A DNA stretch of 14,133 nucleotides, from positions 1 through 14,133 of the forward strand of contig CAYVXX010000054.1 in assembly GCA_964454305.1 (NCBI GenBank), given 5' to 3'. This DNA comes from JAUSPI01 sp964454305 (lineage in GTDB: Bacteria; Desulfobacterota; Syntrophia; Syntrophales; JADFWA01). A program made the position numbers and the translations under genes. A model generated the notes under the pieces. It had not been told where the DNA came from and did no database searches. It saw only the letters and a list, made by a program, of their open reading frames with translations. This document shows positions 6,960 through 13,904 of this stretch, piece after piece; positions within the stretch are counted from its first letter, which is position 1, and each line of letters begins with the position of its first letter.

Positions 6960-7607
6960 ATGAATATTTCTGAAGACATGGTTAAAGAAATCATCATCGA
7001 GGTTTTGCAGCAGATGAAAGGAGAGGGAGAACCGGCAACGTCCCAGGTAAAAGAGCAAGCCCGCGCGCTTCAGTTCCAGGAGATTGGGGAGGCAAAACCC
7101 GGAACTAATGTAAATGAGGTGGTTATTGGCATACCACCGGCATTTGGAACGGCCATGACCCAAACCATTATCAACATCCCGCATCGAGACGTATTAAGCG
7201 AAGTGATGGCAGGTATTGAAGAGGAAGGCCTCAAAGCCCGGATAGTAAAGGTCAATAGAACCGCAGATGTTGGATTTATTGCTCACGAGGCCGCCAAATT
7301 GAGCGGGTCAGGGATCGGTATTGGTATCATTTCGAGGGGAACCACCGTCATCCACCAGCGGGATTTGGCTCCGCTCCAAAACTTAGAGTTATTTTCACAA
7401 TCACCGCTGGTAGAAAGGGAAACCTTTCGTGCCATTGGTCGCAACGCAGCCCAATATGCCAAGGGAGAAAGCCCGTCACCGGTTCCTGTGCGCAACGATC
7501 CCATGGCCAGACCCAAATATCAAGGTCTGGCGGCATTGCTCCACAACAAAGAGGTTCAATATGTGAAACCTGATATGCCGAGCATGGAGATGACTGTTCG
7601 GCTTTAG
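6960..7607 (+). CDS. pduD: glycerol/diol dehydratase, medium subunit
   Basis: Beta subunit of the dehydratase; together with the large subunit it binds adenosylcobalamin. It is 215 aa (Salmonella PduD 224). Residues 1-19 (NISEDMVKEIIIEVLQQM) form an amphipathic helix matching the known encapsulation peptide of PduD, followed by a variable linker (20-45). The core starts near residue 48 (VNEVVIGIPPAFGTAMTQTI) and includes GLKARIVKVNRTADVGFIAH, SGSGIGIGIISRGTTVIHQR and FRAIGRNAAQYAKGESP, all characteristic of the subunit. A GGGGAGGA site (6942-6949) precedes the ATG. The gap to pduC is 27 bases. The helix indicates that the enzyme is packed inside the compartment. Confidence 0.95.
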   Translation: MNISEDMVKEIIIEVLQQMKGEGEPATSQVKEQARALQFQEIGEAKPGTNVNEVVIGIPPAFGTAMTQTIINIPHRDVLSEVMAGIEEEGLKARIVKVNRTADVGFIAHEAAKLSGSGIGIGIISRGTTVIHQRDLAPLQNLELFSQSPLVERETFRAIGRNAAQYAKGESPSPVPVRNDPMARPKYQGLAALLHNKEVQYVKPDMPSMEMTVRL

Positions 7608-7702
7608 TTGGATCTATGATGGCTGCAAGAACACTATTTTAACTCCTTATAACCTAAGAATAATAAAATATCAAAGAACCATTATCCAAGGAGGCAGAAA
7701 AC

Positions 7703-8233
7703 ATGGCTCAATCAAAAGAATTGAATATTTCTCCCGACCTGATTGCCGAGGCGGTAAAACGGGCTATGGACAAACTTGGCCAAGAGCGTGAAAAGGGAGC
7801 TACAAAAAAAGATCCGACAGGTACACTTGACGCGAAGAAGGACTATCCACTCGCCGCCAGACGTCCTGACCTGGTGAAATCGGAAACCGGATTATCCCTT
7901 GATGAGATTACGTTGGATAAAGTTATGGATGGCAAAATCGGCTTTAATGACATCAAGGTTCGGCCGCAGACCCTGGAGTATCAAGCACAGATTGCTGAAA
8001 GTATCCATCGGCCGCATATTGCAGCAAATCTGCGCCGGGCTGCGGAAATGACGCAAATTCCCGATAAACGCATTTTGGAAATGTATGATGCGTTACGCCC
8101 ATACCGGCGCACAAAGCAGGAGCTACACGACATGGCTGACGAACTTGAATCGAAATTCCAAGCGAAGATCTGTGCAGATTTGGTTCGTGAAGCTGCCGAA
8201 GTCTATGAAAAACGCGGTCGTTTAAAACGTTAA
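7703..8233 (+). CDS. pduE: glycerol/diol dehydratase, small subunit
   Basis: Gamma subunit of the dehydratase. It is 176 aa (Salmonella PduE 173). Residues 8-25 (NISPDLIAEAVKRAMDKL) form an amphipathic helix followed by a charged linker (26-45), again resembling an encapsulation tag. The conserved body follows: DYPLAARRPDLVKSETGLSL, LDKVMDGKIGFNDIKVRPQT, LEYQAQIAESIHRPHIAANL, RRAAEMTQIPDKRILEMYDA and LRPYRRTKQELHDMADELES. A good AAGGAGG site precedes the ATG. The 95-base spacer from pduD is the longest within the enzyme block and shows no clear terminator or promoter; stronger translation of this start is the only visible provision for subunit balance. Confidence 0.95.
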   Translation: MAQSKELNISPDLIAEAVKRAMDKLGQEREKGATKKDPTGTLDAKKDYPLAARRPDLVKSETGLSLDEITLDKVMDGKIGFNDIKVRPQTLEYQAQIAESIHRPHIAANLRRAAEMTQIPDKRILEMYDALRPYRRTKQELHDMADELESKFQAKICADLVREAAEVYEKRGRLKR

Positions 8234-8249
8234 TCAGGGTTACGTATAT

Positions 8250-10076
8250 ATGAAATACCTTGCCGGTGTCGATGTTGGCAATAATTCGACGGAGGTTGCC
8301 ATAGCTAAGGTCTCACTAGATGGTGATCTGCAGTTTCTTGCCAGTGCTATGGTGAAAACCACTGGTATAAAGGGGACACTTAGGAATGTGCAGGGAATTA
8401 TTGATGCCCTGGATATCGCCATAGAACCGCTGGAGATACAGCGCAAAGATATTAGTCTGGTTCTTCTCAATAAAGCAACACCGGTTATCGGCGATGTTGC
8501 CATGGAAACAATTACAGAAACCGTCATAACGGAATCAGCTATGATCGGTCATAATCCATCCACGCCTGCAGGAATGGGATTAGGACTCGGGACCACCATC
8601 TCATTGGAAGATCTAAAGTCTGCTTCTCCCGATGAACGGTGGATCGTGGTTATTGACGGTTCCATTGAATTCCGGGAGGCAGCTGCACGTTTGAATGAAG
8701 CAACTTCTATGAATTTACAGATTGAAGGTGCAATAGTCAGGAAGGATGAGGCGGTATTGATCTATAACCGGTTACACCATCCCATCCCAATTGTTGATGA
8801 AGTATTGCACATTGAACGCGTTCCCATTGGAATGCCGGCAGCTATAGAGGTGGCGACAATAGGAAAAGCTATTGAAAAACTATCCAATCCCTATGATATC
8901 GCCACTCTATTCAATTTGGGACCTGAGGAAACAAGAAACATTGTTCCCATTGCCCGGGCGCTCACGGGAACCCGAAGTGCAGTAGTTATCAAGACACCGA
9001 AAGGAGACATTCAAGAACGGAGGATCCCGGCGGGAAAGATTACACTTATTGGCCAGCGGCAGAAGGTAGAGGTACCGATTGAAGCAGGGGCCGAGGCCAT
9101 AATGGACCAAATTGCCAAGGTATACCCTTTAATAGAGATTCAGGCTGAACCCGGGACCAATGTCGGGGGAATGTTCGAAACGGTTCGTACGGTAATGGCC
9201 GAGCTTACGGACCAACCGGTGACCGCGATCCGGGTGCAGGACATTCTCGCAGTGGACACTCTAGTTCCACAGAGAGTACTGGGGAGCCTTGCAGGAGAGT
9301 ATTCTATGGGTAACGCAGTGGGATTGGCTGCCATGGTAGAAACACACAAACTGCCAATGCAGCGGCTGGCCCAGAAACTGGAAAAGGAAATTATGGTTCA
9401 TACTATTGTTGCCGGTGTTGAGGCCGAGATGGCCATCCGCGGTGCCTTGACTACTCCAGGCACACAGCCCCCCCTTGCTATACTGGATCTGGGAGGCGGT
9501 TCCACCGACGCCTCAATCATTAATGAAAATGGGGAAATTCAAAGTGTGCATCTTGCCGGGGCCGGGGACATGGTAACACTTCTTATTGATAAGGAACTCG
9601 GGCTTGAAAACTTGGGGCTCGCCGAAGATATCAAATTTTATCCTCTAGCCAAAGTTGAAACGCTTTACCATATGCGAAATGAAGACGGCTCGGTCCGGTT
9701 TTTCCACGAGCACCTTGATCCGAGCCTGTTTGGGCGGGTGGTGGTGGTTACTGAAAACGGTCCCATGCCGGTGGAAACCCGGGAATCCGTGGCAAAAATT
9801 GCTGCAATTCGACAAGGGTCAAAGAAAAAAGTTTTCGTGAAAAACGCCCTTCGTGCGTTAGAAAGAGTGGCACCGGCTAACAATATCCGACTTATCAGTT
9901 TTGTAGTTCTGGTGGGAGGTTCAGCACTGGATTTTGAAATCCCCCGGATGATTTCTGATGCACTGGATGAGTATGGGGTGGTCACTGGCAGGGCCAATAT
10001 CCGGGGCGTTGAAGGACCGCGAAATGCCGTTGCCACGGGTCTTGTTCTTGCTCATGCGGAAGAAGAAAAAGGATAA
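8250..10076 (+). CDS. pduG: diol/glycerol dehydratase reactivase, large subunit
   Basis: ATP-dependent, chaperone-like factor that swaps damaged cobalamin out of the inactivated dehydratase, working with PduH. It is 608 aa (family about 605-610). It has an actin/Hsp70-type ATPase fold: phosphate-1 loop GVDVGNNSTEVAIA (6-19), GDVAMETITETVITESAMIG (about 78-97), phosphate-2 loop LDLGGGSTDASII (412-424), AGAGDMVT after it, and the C-terminal loop FVVLVGGSALDFEIP. GVEGPRNAVATGL near the end is a family signature. The site is weak (AGGG, 8236-8239, ten bases before the ATG), so it may be translated less than pduE. The next gene starts five bases after its stop, suggesting translational coupling. 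Confidence 0.96.
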   Translation: MKYLAGVDVGNNSTEVAIAKVSLDGDLQFLASAMVKTTGIKGTLRNVQGIIDALDIAIEPLEIQRKDISLVLLNKATPVIGDVAMETITETVITESAMIGHNPSTPAGMGLGLGTTISLEDLKSASPDERWIVVIDGSIEFREAAARLNEATSMNLQIEGAIVRKDEAVLIYNRLHHPIPIVDEVLHIERVPIGMPAAIEVATIGKAIEKLSNPYDIATLFNLGPEETRNIVPIARALTGTRSAVVIKTPKGDIQERRIPAGKITLIGQRQKVEVPIEAGAEAIMDQIAKVYPLIEIQAEPGTNVGGMFETVRTVMAELTDQPVTAIRVQDILAVDTLVPQRVLGSLAGEYSMGNAVGLAAMVETHKLPMQRLAQKLEKEIMVHTIVAGVEAEMAIRGALTTPGTQPPLAILDLGGGSTDASIINENGEIQSVHLAGAGDMVTLLIDKELGLENLGLAEDIKFYPLAKVETLYHMRNEDGSVRFFHEHLDPSLFGRVVVVTENGPMPVETRESVAKIAAIRQGSKKKVFVKNALRALERVAPANNIRLISFVVLVGGSALDFEIPRMISDALDEYGVVTGRANIRGVEGPRNAVATGLVLAHAEEEKG

Positions 10077-10080
10077 TCTA

Positions 10081-10596
10081 ATGGTGGATGAAAAATTTCA
10101 TATGGATAGTGTAGAACCGACTGTACAAATCTTCGCGACCAGGCCTGTACCCGAAAAGGAAATTGGATATATTCTTTGGGGATTAGAAGAGGAAGGAATC
10201 CCTGCCAAGGTTCAAGAAGTACGAAACGATCCTGCAGTAATCATTGCCAAACAGGCTGCTGATAGCTCACATCTCAATGTCGGAATCGGCGTTGATGGAA
10301 ATGGGCGAGTGGTTATTTTACATCATAGAGACCTGCCGAGTGAGAAACCTTTGTTTTCACTCTCGGCTGAGGAATTTCAATCAACACAGTTGCGTCGTCT
10401 GGGGGCCAATGCGGCTCGTTTAGTTAAGGGAGATCCATTGATTTTTCAAGACGATCCTGAGTATCGAGTTGAGTCTGAGCGAGCGGATCAACTTCAGCAG
10501 GATCAATTAGATAATTTAATCCAGCTACCCCCGGATCAATTAGAGAAATTGATTTATATGGTGGTGACGGAAACTCTAAATAACATAAGATTATAG
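10081..10596 (+). CDS. pduH: dehydratase reactivase small subunit with C-terminal extension
   Basis: Small partner of PduG; its fold resembles the dehydratase beta subunit and it takes that subunit's place during reactivation. The core, residues about 12-125, is recognisable: PTVQIFATRP, GYILWGLEEEGIPAKV, NVGIGVDGNGRVVILHHRDL, LRRLGANAARLVKGDPL. At 171 aa it is some 45-55 residues longer than Salmonella PduH (about 116). The extra C-terminus (126-171) is a Gln/Asp-rich linker followed by LPPDQLEKLIYMVVTETL and NNIRL, an amphipathic helix of the kind used for microcompartment targeting. The start at 10081 follows AAAAAGGA inside the end of pduG. An in-frame ATG at 9958 lies within pduG and gives a non-family N-terminus, so it is rejected. 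The core call is firm; the meaning of the tail is inference. Confidence 0.9.
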   Translation: MVDEKFHMDSVEPTVQIFATRPVPEKEIGYILWGLEEEGIPAKVQEVRNDPAVIIAKQAADSSHLNVGIGVDGNGRVVILHHRDLPSEKPLFSLSAEEFQSTQLRRLGANAARLVKGDPLIFQDDPEYRVESERADQLQQDQLDNLIQLPPDQLEKLIYMVVTETLNNIRL

Positions 10597-10605
10597 GGGA
10601 AACCT

Positions 10606-11064
10606 ATGAAAAAACAAAGCCTGGGATTGATAGAAACATGGGGATATGTGCCTGCCGTAGAGGCTGCAGATGCCGGCGCAAAAGCAGCTGATGTTAATTT
10701 TCTTGGCTATGAAATTACGAGAGTAGCCCTGGTTACAGTGAAATTTGTCGGTGACGTGTCTGCAGTTCAAGCAGCGGTTGCTGCTGGTGAGCAGGCGGCA
10801 AAGAAGGTTGGAAAAGTGGTGTCCGTACATGTAATTCCCAGACCGGATCCTCAACTCCGTATCGAACCATTGGATCAACCACCTTCTGATGAAAACAAAT
10901 TATATATTCCTCCTAAGAAAGAGGAAGTTGAAGCAAAACCGGAGTTGCCAGCTCCCAAGAAAAAAGAAATTAAGGTAAAACCGGAGTTGCCGCCGCTTCC
11001 TAAAGGTAAGGAAAAGAAGATCAAGAGAACAAACCCAATAAAGAAGAGCAAGAAAACTAAGTAA
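10606..11064 (+). CDS. BMC-H shell protein with lysine/proline-rich repeat tail
   Basis: Shell hexamer subunit. It is 152 aa: a BMC domain at residues 1-82 plus a 70-residue tail. The domain is clear (QSLGLIETWGYVPAVEAADA, VKFVGDVSAVQAAVAAGEQA, VVSVHVIPRPDP). The pore loop, normally I-G-S-G, reads T38-R39-V40-A41, which places an arginine without flanking glycine at the pore. The tail is predicted disordered and very basic: two copies of a 14-residue unit around KPELP (10935-10976 and 10977-11018), then a run of Lys ending KKSKKTK. It sits nine bases after pduH, where Salmonella has pduJ/pduK. PduK also carries a C-terminal extension, but that one has cysteines; none are seen here. Partner and role of the tail are unknown. 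Confidence 0.9.
   Translation: MKKQSLGLIETWGYVPAVEAADAGAKAADVNFLGYEITRVALVTVKFVGDVSAVQAAVAAGEQAAKKVGKVVSVHVIPRPDPQLRIEPLDQPPSDENKLYIPPKKEEVEAKPELPAPKKKEIKVKPELPPLPKGKEKKIKRTNPIKKSKKTK
10935..11018 (+). repeat. tandem 42-base repeat in the shell-protein tail
   Basis: AAAACCGGAGTTGCC occurs exactly at 10935-10949 and 10977-10991, one 14-codon unit apart. The flanking codons also keep the pattern (KPELP, then Pro/Lys-rich). The identical DNA suggests recent duplication within the coding sequence, or selection on the unit. Confidence 0.75.
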
Positions 11065-11091
11065 ACAAGCAATTAGTAATTAGAATAAAGC

Positions 11092-11114
11092 TTGAGGTAA
11101 TATTTATATCTCAA
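11092..11114 (+). repeat. intergenic hairpin before the BMC-T gene
   Basis: TTGAGGTA (11092-11099) pairs with TATCTCAA (11107-11114) with one G-U pair and a 7-base loop. No T-run follows, so it is probably not a terminator. It lies in the 101-base gap between the two shell genes, and might be an mRNA processing or stability element. Confidence 0.35.
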
Positions 11115-11165
11115 CGAGTGTTTGAGGAGTATGGAGATAGGCTTAACCTTGTAAGGGAGTGTGAA

Positions 11166-11783
11166 ATGACAGAGCTTCGTGCATATGTATATTTGGATCG
11201 TCTTCAACCCCAATTTACCGCATATATGAGCGCTAACGCCAGAGGCTATATTCCTGTTCCGGGCATGGCCGCAATACTTGTAGAAATATCTCCGGGAGTG
11301 CTTATCAACAGGGTAATCGATGCGTCCGTGAAAGCAGCTAATATAAGACCGGGACTCATGGTGGTTGAAAGGCACTTTGGTGTGTTGGAATTTCATTCTG
11401 AAGCACAGGCTGATGTTAAACATGCCGGCGCTGCAGTACTTAAGGTTTTGGGGATGACAATTGAAGATCGTATCAAGCCAAAGATTTTGAGTTCTCAGAT
11501 CATACACAAGGTTAATGCATATCATGCACAAATGGTAAATGTCTCTCGGATGGCCTCCATGTTACTTCCGGATCAAGATCTTTACATTTTGGAAGTTCAG
11601 CCTGCTGCCTATATTACATTGGCAGCCAATGAAGCGGAGAAAAATTCGCAGATTACACTTGTAGATTGTAGAACCTATGGTGCGGTAGGTCGATTGTCCC
11701 TTGGGGGTAAACAGGGGGATATTGAACGAGCAGCAAGTGCGGCTGAAGTGGCAATTAAAAAGATCACCGGTAAAGAGTCGTAA
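11166..11783 (+). CDS. divergent BMC-T tandem-domain shell protein
   Basis: Predicted trimeric shell protein, 205 aa, with two BMC domains. Domain 1 is at about 34-97 (MAAILVEISPGVLINRVIDA, SVKAANIRPGLMVVERHFG, then HAGAAVLKVLG). Domain 2 is at about 137-201 (DLYILEVQPAAYITLAANEA, ITLVDCRTYGAVGRLSLGG, AASAAEVAIKKI). The N-terminus (MTELRAYVYLDRLQPQFTAY) and the linker (DRIKPKILSSQIIH) are conserved features of a separate BMC-T group, unlike PduB, PduT or EutL. No Cys pattern of an Fe-S-binding PduT-like pore is visible. The start at 11166 is chosen for AAGGGAG (11153-11159) at good spacing; an in-frame GTG at 11118 adds 16 residues without family character. It ends five bases before eutJ. Fold confidence is high; pore function is unknown. 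Confidence 0.86.
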   Translation: MTELRAYVYLDRLQPQFTAYMSANARGYIPVPGMAAILVEISPGVLINRVIDASVKAANIRPGLMVVERHFGVLEFHSEAQADVKHAGAAVLKVLGMTIEDRIKPKILSSQIIHKVNAYHAQMVNVSRMASMLLPDQDLYILEVQPAAYITLAANEAEKNSQITLVDCRTYGAVGRLSLGGKQGDIERAASAAEVAIKKITGKES

Positions 11784-11788
11784 TTTAA

Positions 11789-12643
11789 ATGAAGATAAGC
11801 GAATCGGCAAATCAGCATATAGCAGCTTTTGAAGCCGCCTTGAAATTAAATGGCAATGGTTGTTCTGATCAACCTCTGTTTGCTGGAGTAGATCTCGGGA
11901 CTGCCTATATAGTAACGGCGGTTGTGGACAGCGAGGGAATGCCTGTGGCCGGGGTACTTACTCGCAGTCAATCCAGCATCCGGGACGGGTTGATATTGGA
12001 TTATGTCGGTGCCATTACACTCCTGCGCAAACAGGTGGAAATGCTTCACGGTGCCGGGTTCCCGATTAAAGTTGCGTCGGCTGCTTTTCCGCCCGGGACG
12101 ATCGGACGAAACAACCAAGCATTTGCAAATGTTTTGCAGGGTGTTGGATTGGAAGTGTCCGGATTAATTGATGAACCCTCTGCGGCTTCTCTGGTCTTAG
12201 AGATCGCTGAAGGGGCTGTGGTGGACATTGGTGGAGGAACCACAGGCATCTCTGTTATAAAAAATGGCCAGGTTGTGTACACCGCTGATGAACCCACTGG
12301 TGGTATCCATTTGGATCTTGTCCTTGCCGGCCATTATCGGATTGATACGCAAGAAGCGGAAAGTATTAAAACAGATCCCGTCCGCCAACCTGAGATTTTT
12401 CCTCTGGTGCGACCTGTTTTCCAGAAAATGGCAAGTATTGTGCGACGGCACCTGCAAGAACACCCTGTTAAAACCCTCTATCTGGTTGGGGGAACAAGTT
12501 CTTTCCCCGGTATCGAGGACGTGATGGAAAATGAAACCGGATTGGATGTTGTCAAACCTTATAACCCGTTACTCGTAACTCCCCTGGGTATTGCCTTAAG
12601 CTGTGTGAAAGAGAATTTAAGAAAACAACCTGCCATGAGTTAA
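11789..12643 (+). CDS. eutJ: EutJ-like actin-fold ATPase of microcompartments
   Basis: Chaperone-like ATPase first named in ethanolamine-utilisation operons; its exact role is unproven. It is 284 aa (E. coli EutJ about 278). ATPase motifs: phosphate-1 GVDLGTAY (33-40), FPPGT (100-104), LIDEPSAASLVL (126-137), phosphate-2 VVDIGGGTTGISVI (144-157), TADEPTGGIHLDLVLAG (165-181), and the adenosine loop LVGGTSSFPG (232-241). Residues 1-30 are a variable N-terminal stretch. The start follows the BMC-T stop by five bases with only a weak AAAGAG site, suggesting coupling. Salmonella pdu has no eutJ, so this operon mixes Pdu and Eut parts. It is distinct from the reactivase PduG, which is twice as long. 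Confidence 0.88.
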   Translation: MKISESANQHIAAFEAALKLNGNGCSDQPLFAGVDLGTAYIVTAVVDSEGMPVAGVLTRSQSSIRDGLILDYVGAITLLRKQVEMLHGAGFPIKVASAAFPPGTIGRNNQAFANVLQGVGLEVSGLIDEPSAASLVLEIAEGAVVDIGGGTTGISVIKNGQVVYTADEPTGGIHLDLVLAGHYRIDTQEAESIKTDPVRQPEIFPLVRPVFQKMASIVRRHLQEHPVKTLYLVGGTSSFPGIEDVMENETGLDVVKPYNPLLVTPLGIALSCVKENLRKQPAMS

Positions 12644-12651
12644 GAAAGATT

Positions 12652-13473
12652 ATGAAGGAAGAACAGATTCAGTATATCATTGCAGAGGTCATTCGCAGGT
12701 TGGCAGTTCGCCTGGGCGCTGACGGTAGCCGTGGTACTTTAATCGTGGTGTTTACCGGAGCAACCGTTGCTTTTATAGAAGCTATCCAACAGGTTCGTTC
12801 CCTTATCCTGGATGGCTACCGGGTACAATTGGTTTTTTCGCAGGCAGCCGAAGATCTTTATGGCCAGGTTGCGAGAGACCAGCTGGATGGATTCCCTTAT
12901 ATCACTATGGTGGAGACAAAAAGGTGGCTCACCGCACTAAAGGAGTCCAGGGCCGTTGTTGTCCCCCTTTTGAGTATGAATACGGTTTCAAAGGTGTCTA
13001 TGCTCATTGCAGATAATTTACCGACCAATCTTATCCTGCACAGTCTCTTTATGGGAAAAGCGGTCTTTGCCGCACGAAATGGTGCAGATCCCGATGGAAA
13101 TCACTGGCAAAAAAAAATTGGTACTCACACGCAAAGCCCGGCGATTCGGGAGGCTCTTTTGAAAAGATTGCAAGTGGTTGATAATTATGGTTGCCATCTG
13201 ACCAACATCCGGGAGCTAAGAAGAGCAGTGAATGCTTTCCTGACAGATACAAACATAAAGGATTCAAACGTAGAACTGTCCGACAATGCCATTCGGGTAG
13301 CCCACTCAACGCTTAACCATTCGGGAAAAATACTGACGGCAGTTGATGTTCGTCACGCCCATCGTCTGGGGGCGGATCTGACCCTGTTTCCTTCAACCCT
13401 GATTACGCCATTGGCACGTGATCTGGCTATGCAGTATGATGTGGTTCTTTTAAAAAAGAGGAACGGAAAATGA
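12652..13473 (+). CDS. microcompartment flavoprotein with PduM-like termini
   Basis: Predicted flavin-binding protein, 273 aa. Residues 1-21 (EEQIQYIIAEVIRRLAVRL) form an amphipathic encapsulation-type helix. Residues about 28-145 look like the flavoprotein (phosphopantothenoylcysteine decarboxylase-like Rossmann) fold: GTLIVVFTGATVAF, YRVQLVFSQAAEDLYG, then PLLSMNTVSKVSMLIADNLP with the typical Asn-Thr, and HSLFMGKAVFAARNGADP. Residues about 208-273 form a C-terminal module ending in PSTLITPLARDLAMQYDVVL, which resembles the end of PduM and the TP-AR motif of EutT. It lies immediately upstream of pduN, exactly where Salmonella has pduM, and eight bases after eutJ. It may be an internal redox protein or a structural linker. 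The flavin call is inferred from fold motifs only. Confidence 0.72.
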   Translation: MKEEQIQYIIAEVIRRLAVRLGADGSRGTLIVVFTGATVAFIEAIQQVRSLILDGYRVQLVFSQAAEDLYGQVARDQLDGFPYITMVETKRWLTALKESRAVVVPLLSMNTVSKVSMLIADNLPTNLILHSLFMGKAVFAARNGADPDGNHWQKKIGTHTQSPAIREALLKRLQVVDNYGCHLTNIRELRRAVNAFLTDTNIKDSNVELSDNAIRVAHSTLNHSGKILTAVDVRHAHRLGADLTLFPSTLITPLARDLAMQYDVVLLKKRNGK

Positions 13474-13498
13474 GGTCCAATAAAGAGGAGAAATTGTT

Positions 13499-13777
13499 AT
13501 GTTAGTTGCACAAGTCATAGGGACTGTGGTTGCCACTCGCAAACATGAACATCTGGTAGGCAGTAAGATCCAGGTGGTTCAACCCCTTGAATGCCGTGGT
13601 AGAAAACCAAAAGGTGATCCTTTTGTGGCCGTGGATGCTGTTGGAGCAGGTGCAGGCGAACATGTTCTCGTGGTCAGGGGAAGTGGCGCCCGGCTGGCAG
13701 TCGATAATGATCGATGCCCGATAGATGCCACCATTATCGGCATCATCGATCAAATCGATATTGAAGAGAGACTTTGA
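13499..13777 (+). CDS. pduN: BMC-V pentameric vertex protein PduN/EutN/CcmL family
   Basis: Forms the pentamers that close the corners of the shell. It is 92 aa, the normal size for the family. It begins MLVAQVIGTVVATRKHEHLV, continues with GSKIQVVQPL, the hallmark VAVDAVGAGAGEHVLVVRGS, and PIDATIIGIIDQIDI at the end. A good AGAGGAGAAA site lies before the ATG, 25 bases after the flavoprotein stop. Position between the flavoprotein and pduO matches pduN of Salmonella. Confidence 0.95.
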   Translation: MLVAQVIGTVVATRKHEHLVGSKIQVVQPLECRGRKPKGDPFVAVDAVGAGAGEHVLVVRGSGARLAVDNDRCPIDATIIGIIDQIDIEERL

Positions 13778-13833
13778 CCGGGAGCGCACCCGCAATGGGC
13801 GCAATATAAAACAGATATACCTTACCCGGAAGA

Positions 13834-13864
13834 CCCGCCCTGTAGGCGGGAAGCTTCACTTTTT
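13834..13864 (+). terminator. GC-rich hairpin between pduN and pduO
   Basis: CCCGCC (13834-13839) pairs perfectly with GGCGGG (13845-13850) around CTGTA. A T5 run (13860-13864) starts nine bases after the stem, too far for a textbook terminator. It could be a weak terminator, a REP-like dispersed repeat, or an mRNA stability element. Just upstream, GCGCACCC and GGGCGC (13785-13801) form a second, bulged pair. Confidence 0.35.
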
Positions 13865-13904
13865 GGGCAAATGATTCGCTTAAGATCACAGGGCCGAGAT
13901 CAAA

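Noticed and set aside
7608..7702. Small gene or terminator between pduD and pduE
   Set aside because: Only a nine-codon frame (ATGATG... to TAA) and no stable stem with a T-run are present; it looks like an ordinary spacer.
9958..10080. In-frame ATG at 9958 as start of PduH
   Set aside because: It lies inside pduG in another frame and would add 41 unlike residues; ATG 10081 with AAAAAGGA upstream fits the family start.
11118..11165. GTG at 11118 as start of the BMC-T protein
   Set aside because: ATG 11166 has AAGGGAG at proper spacing and begins with the conserved M-x-E-L-R-x-Y-V; the extra 16 residues look non-coding.
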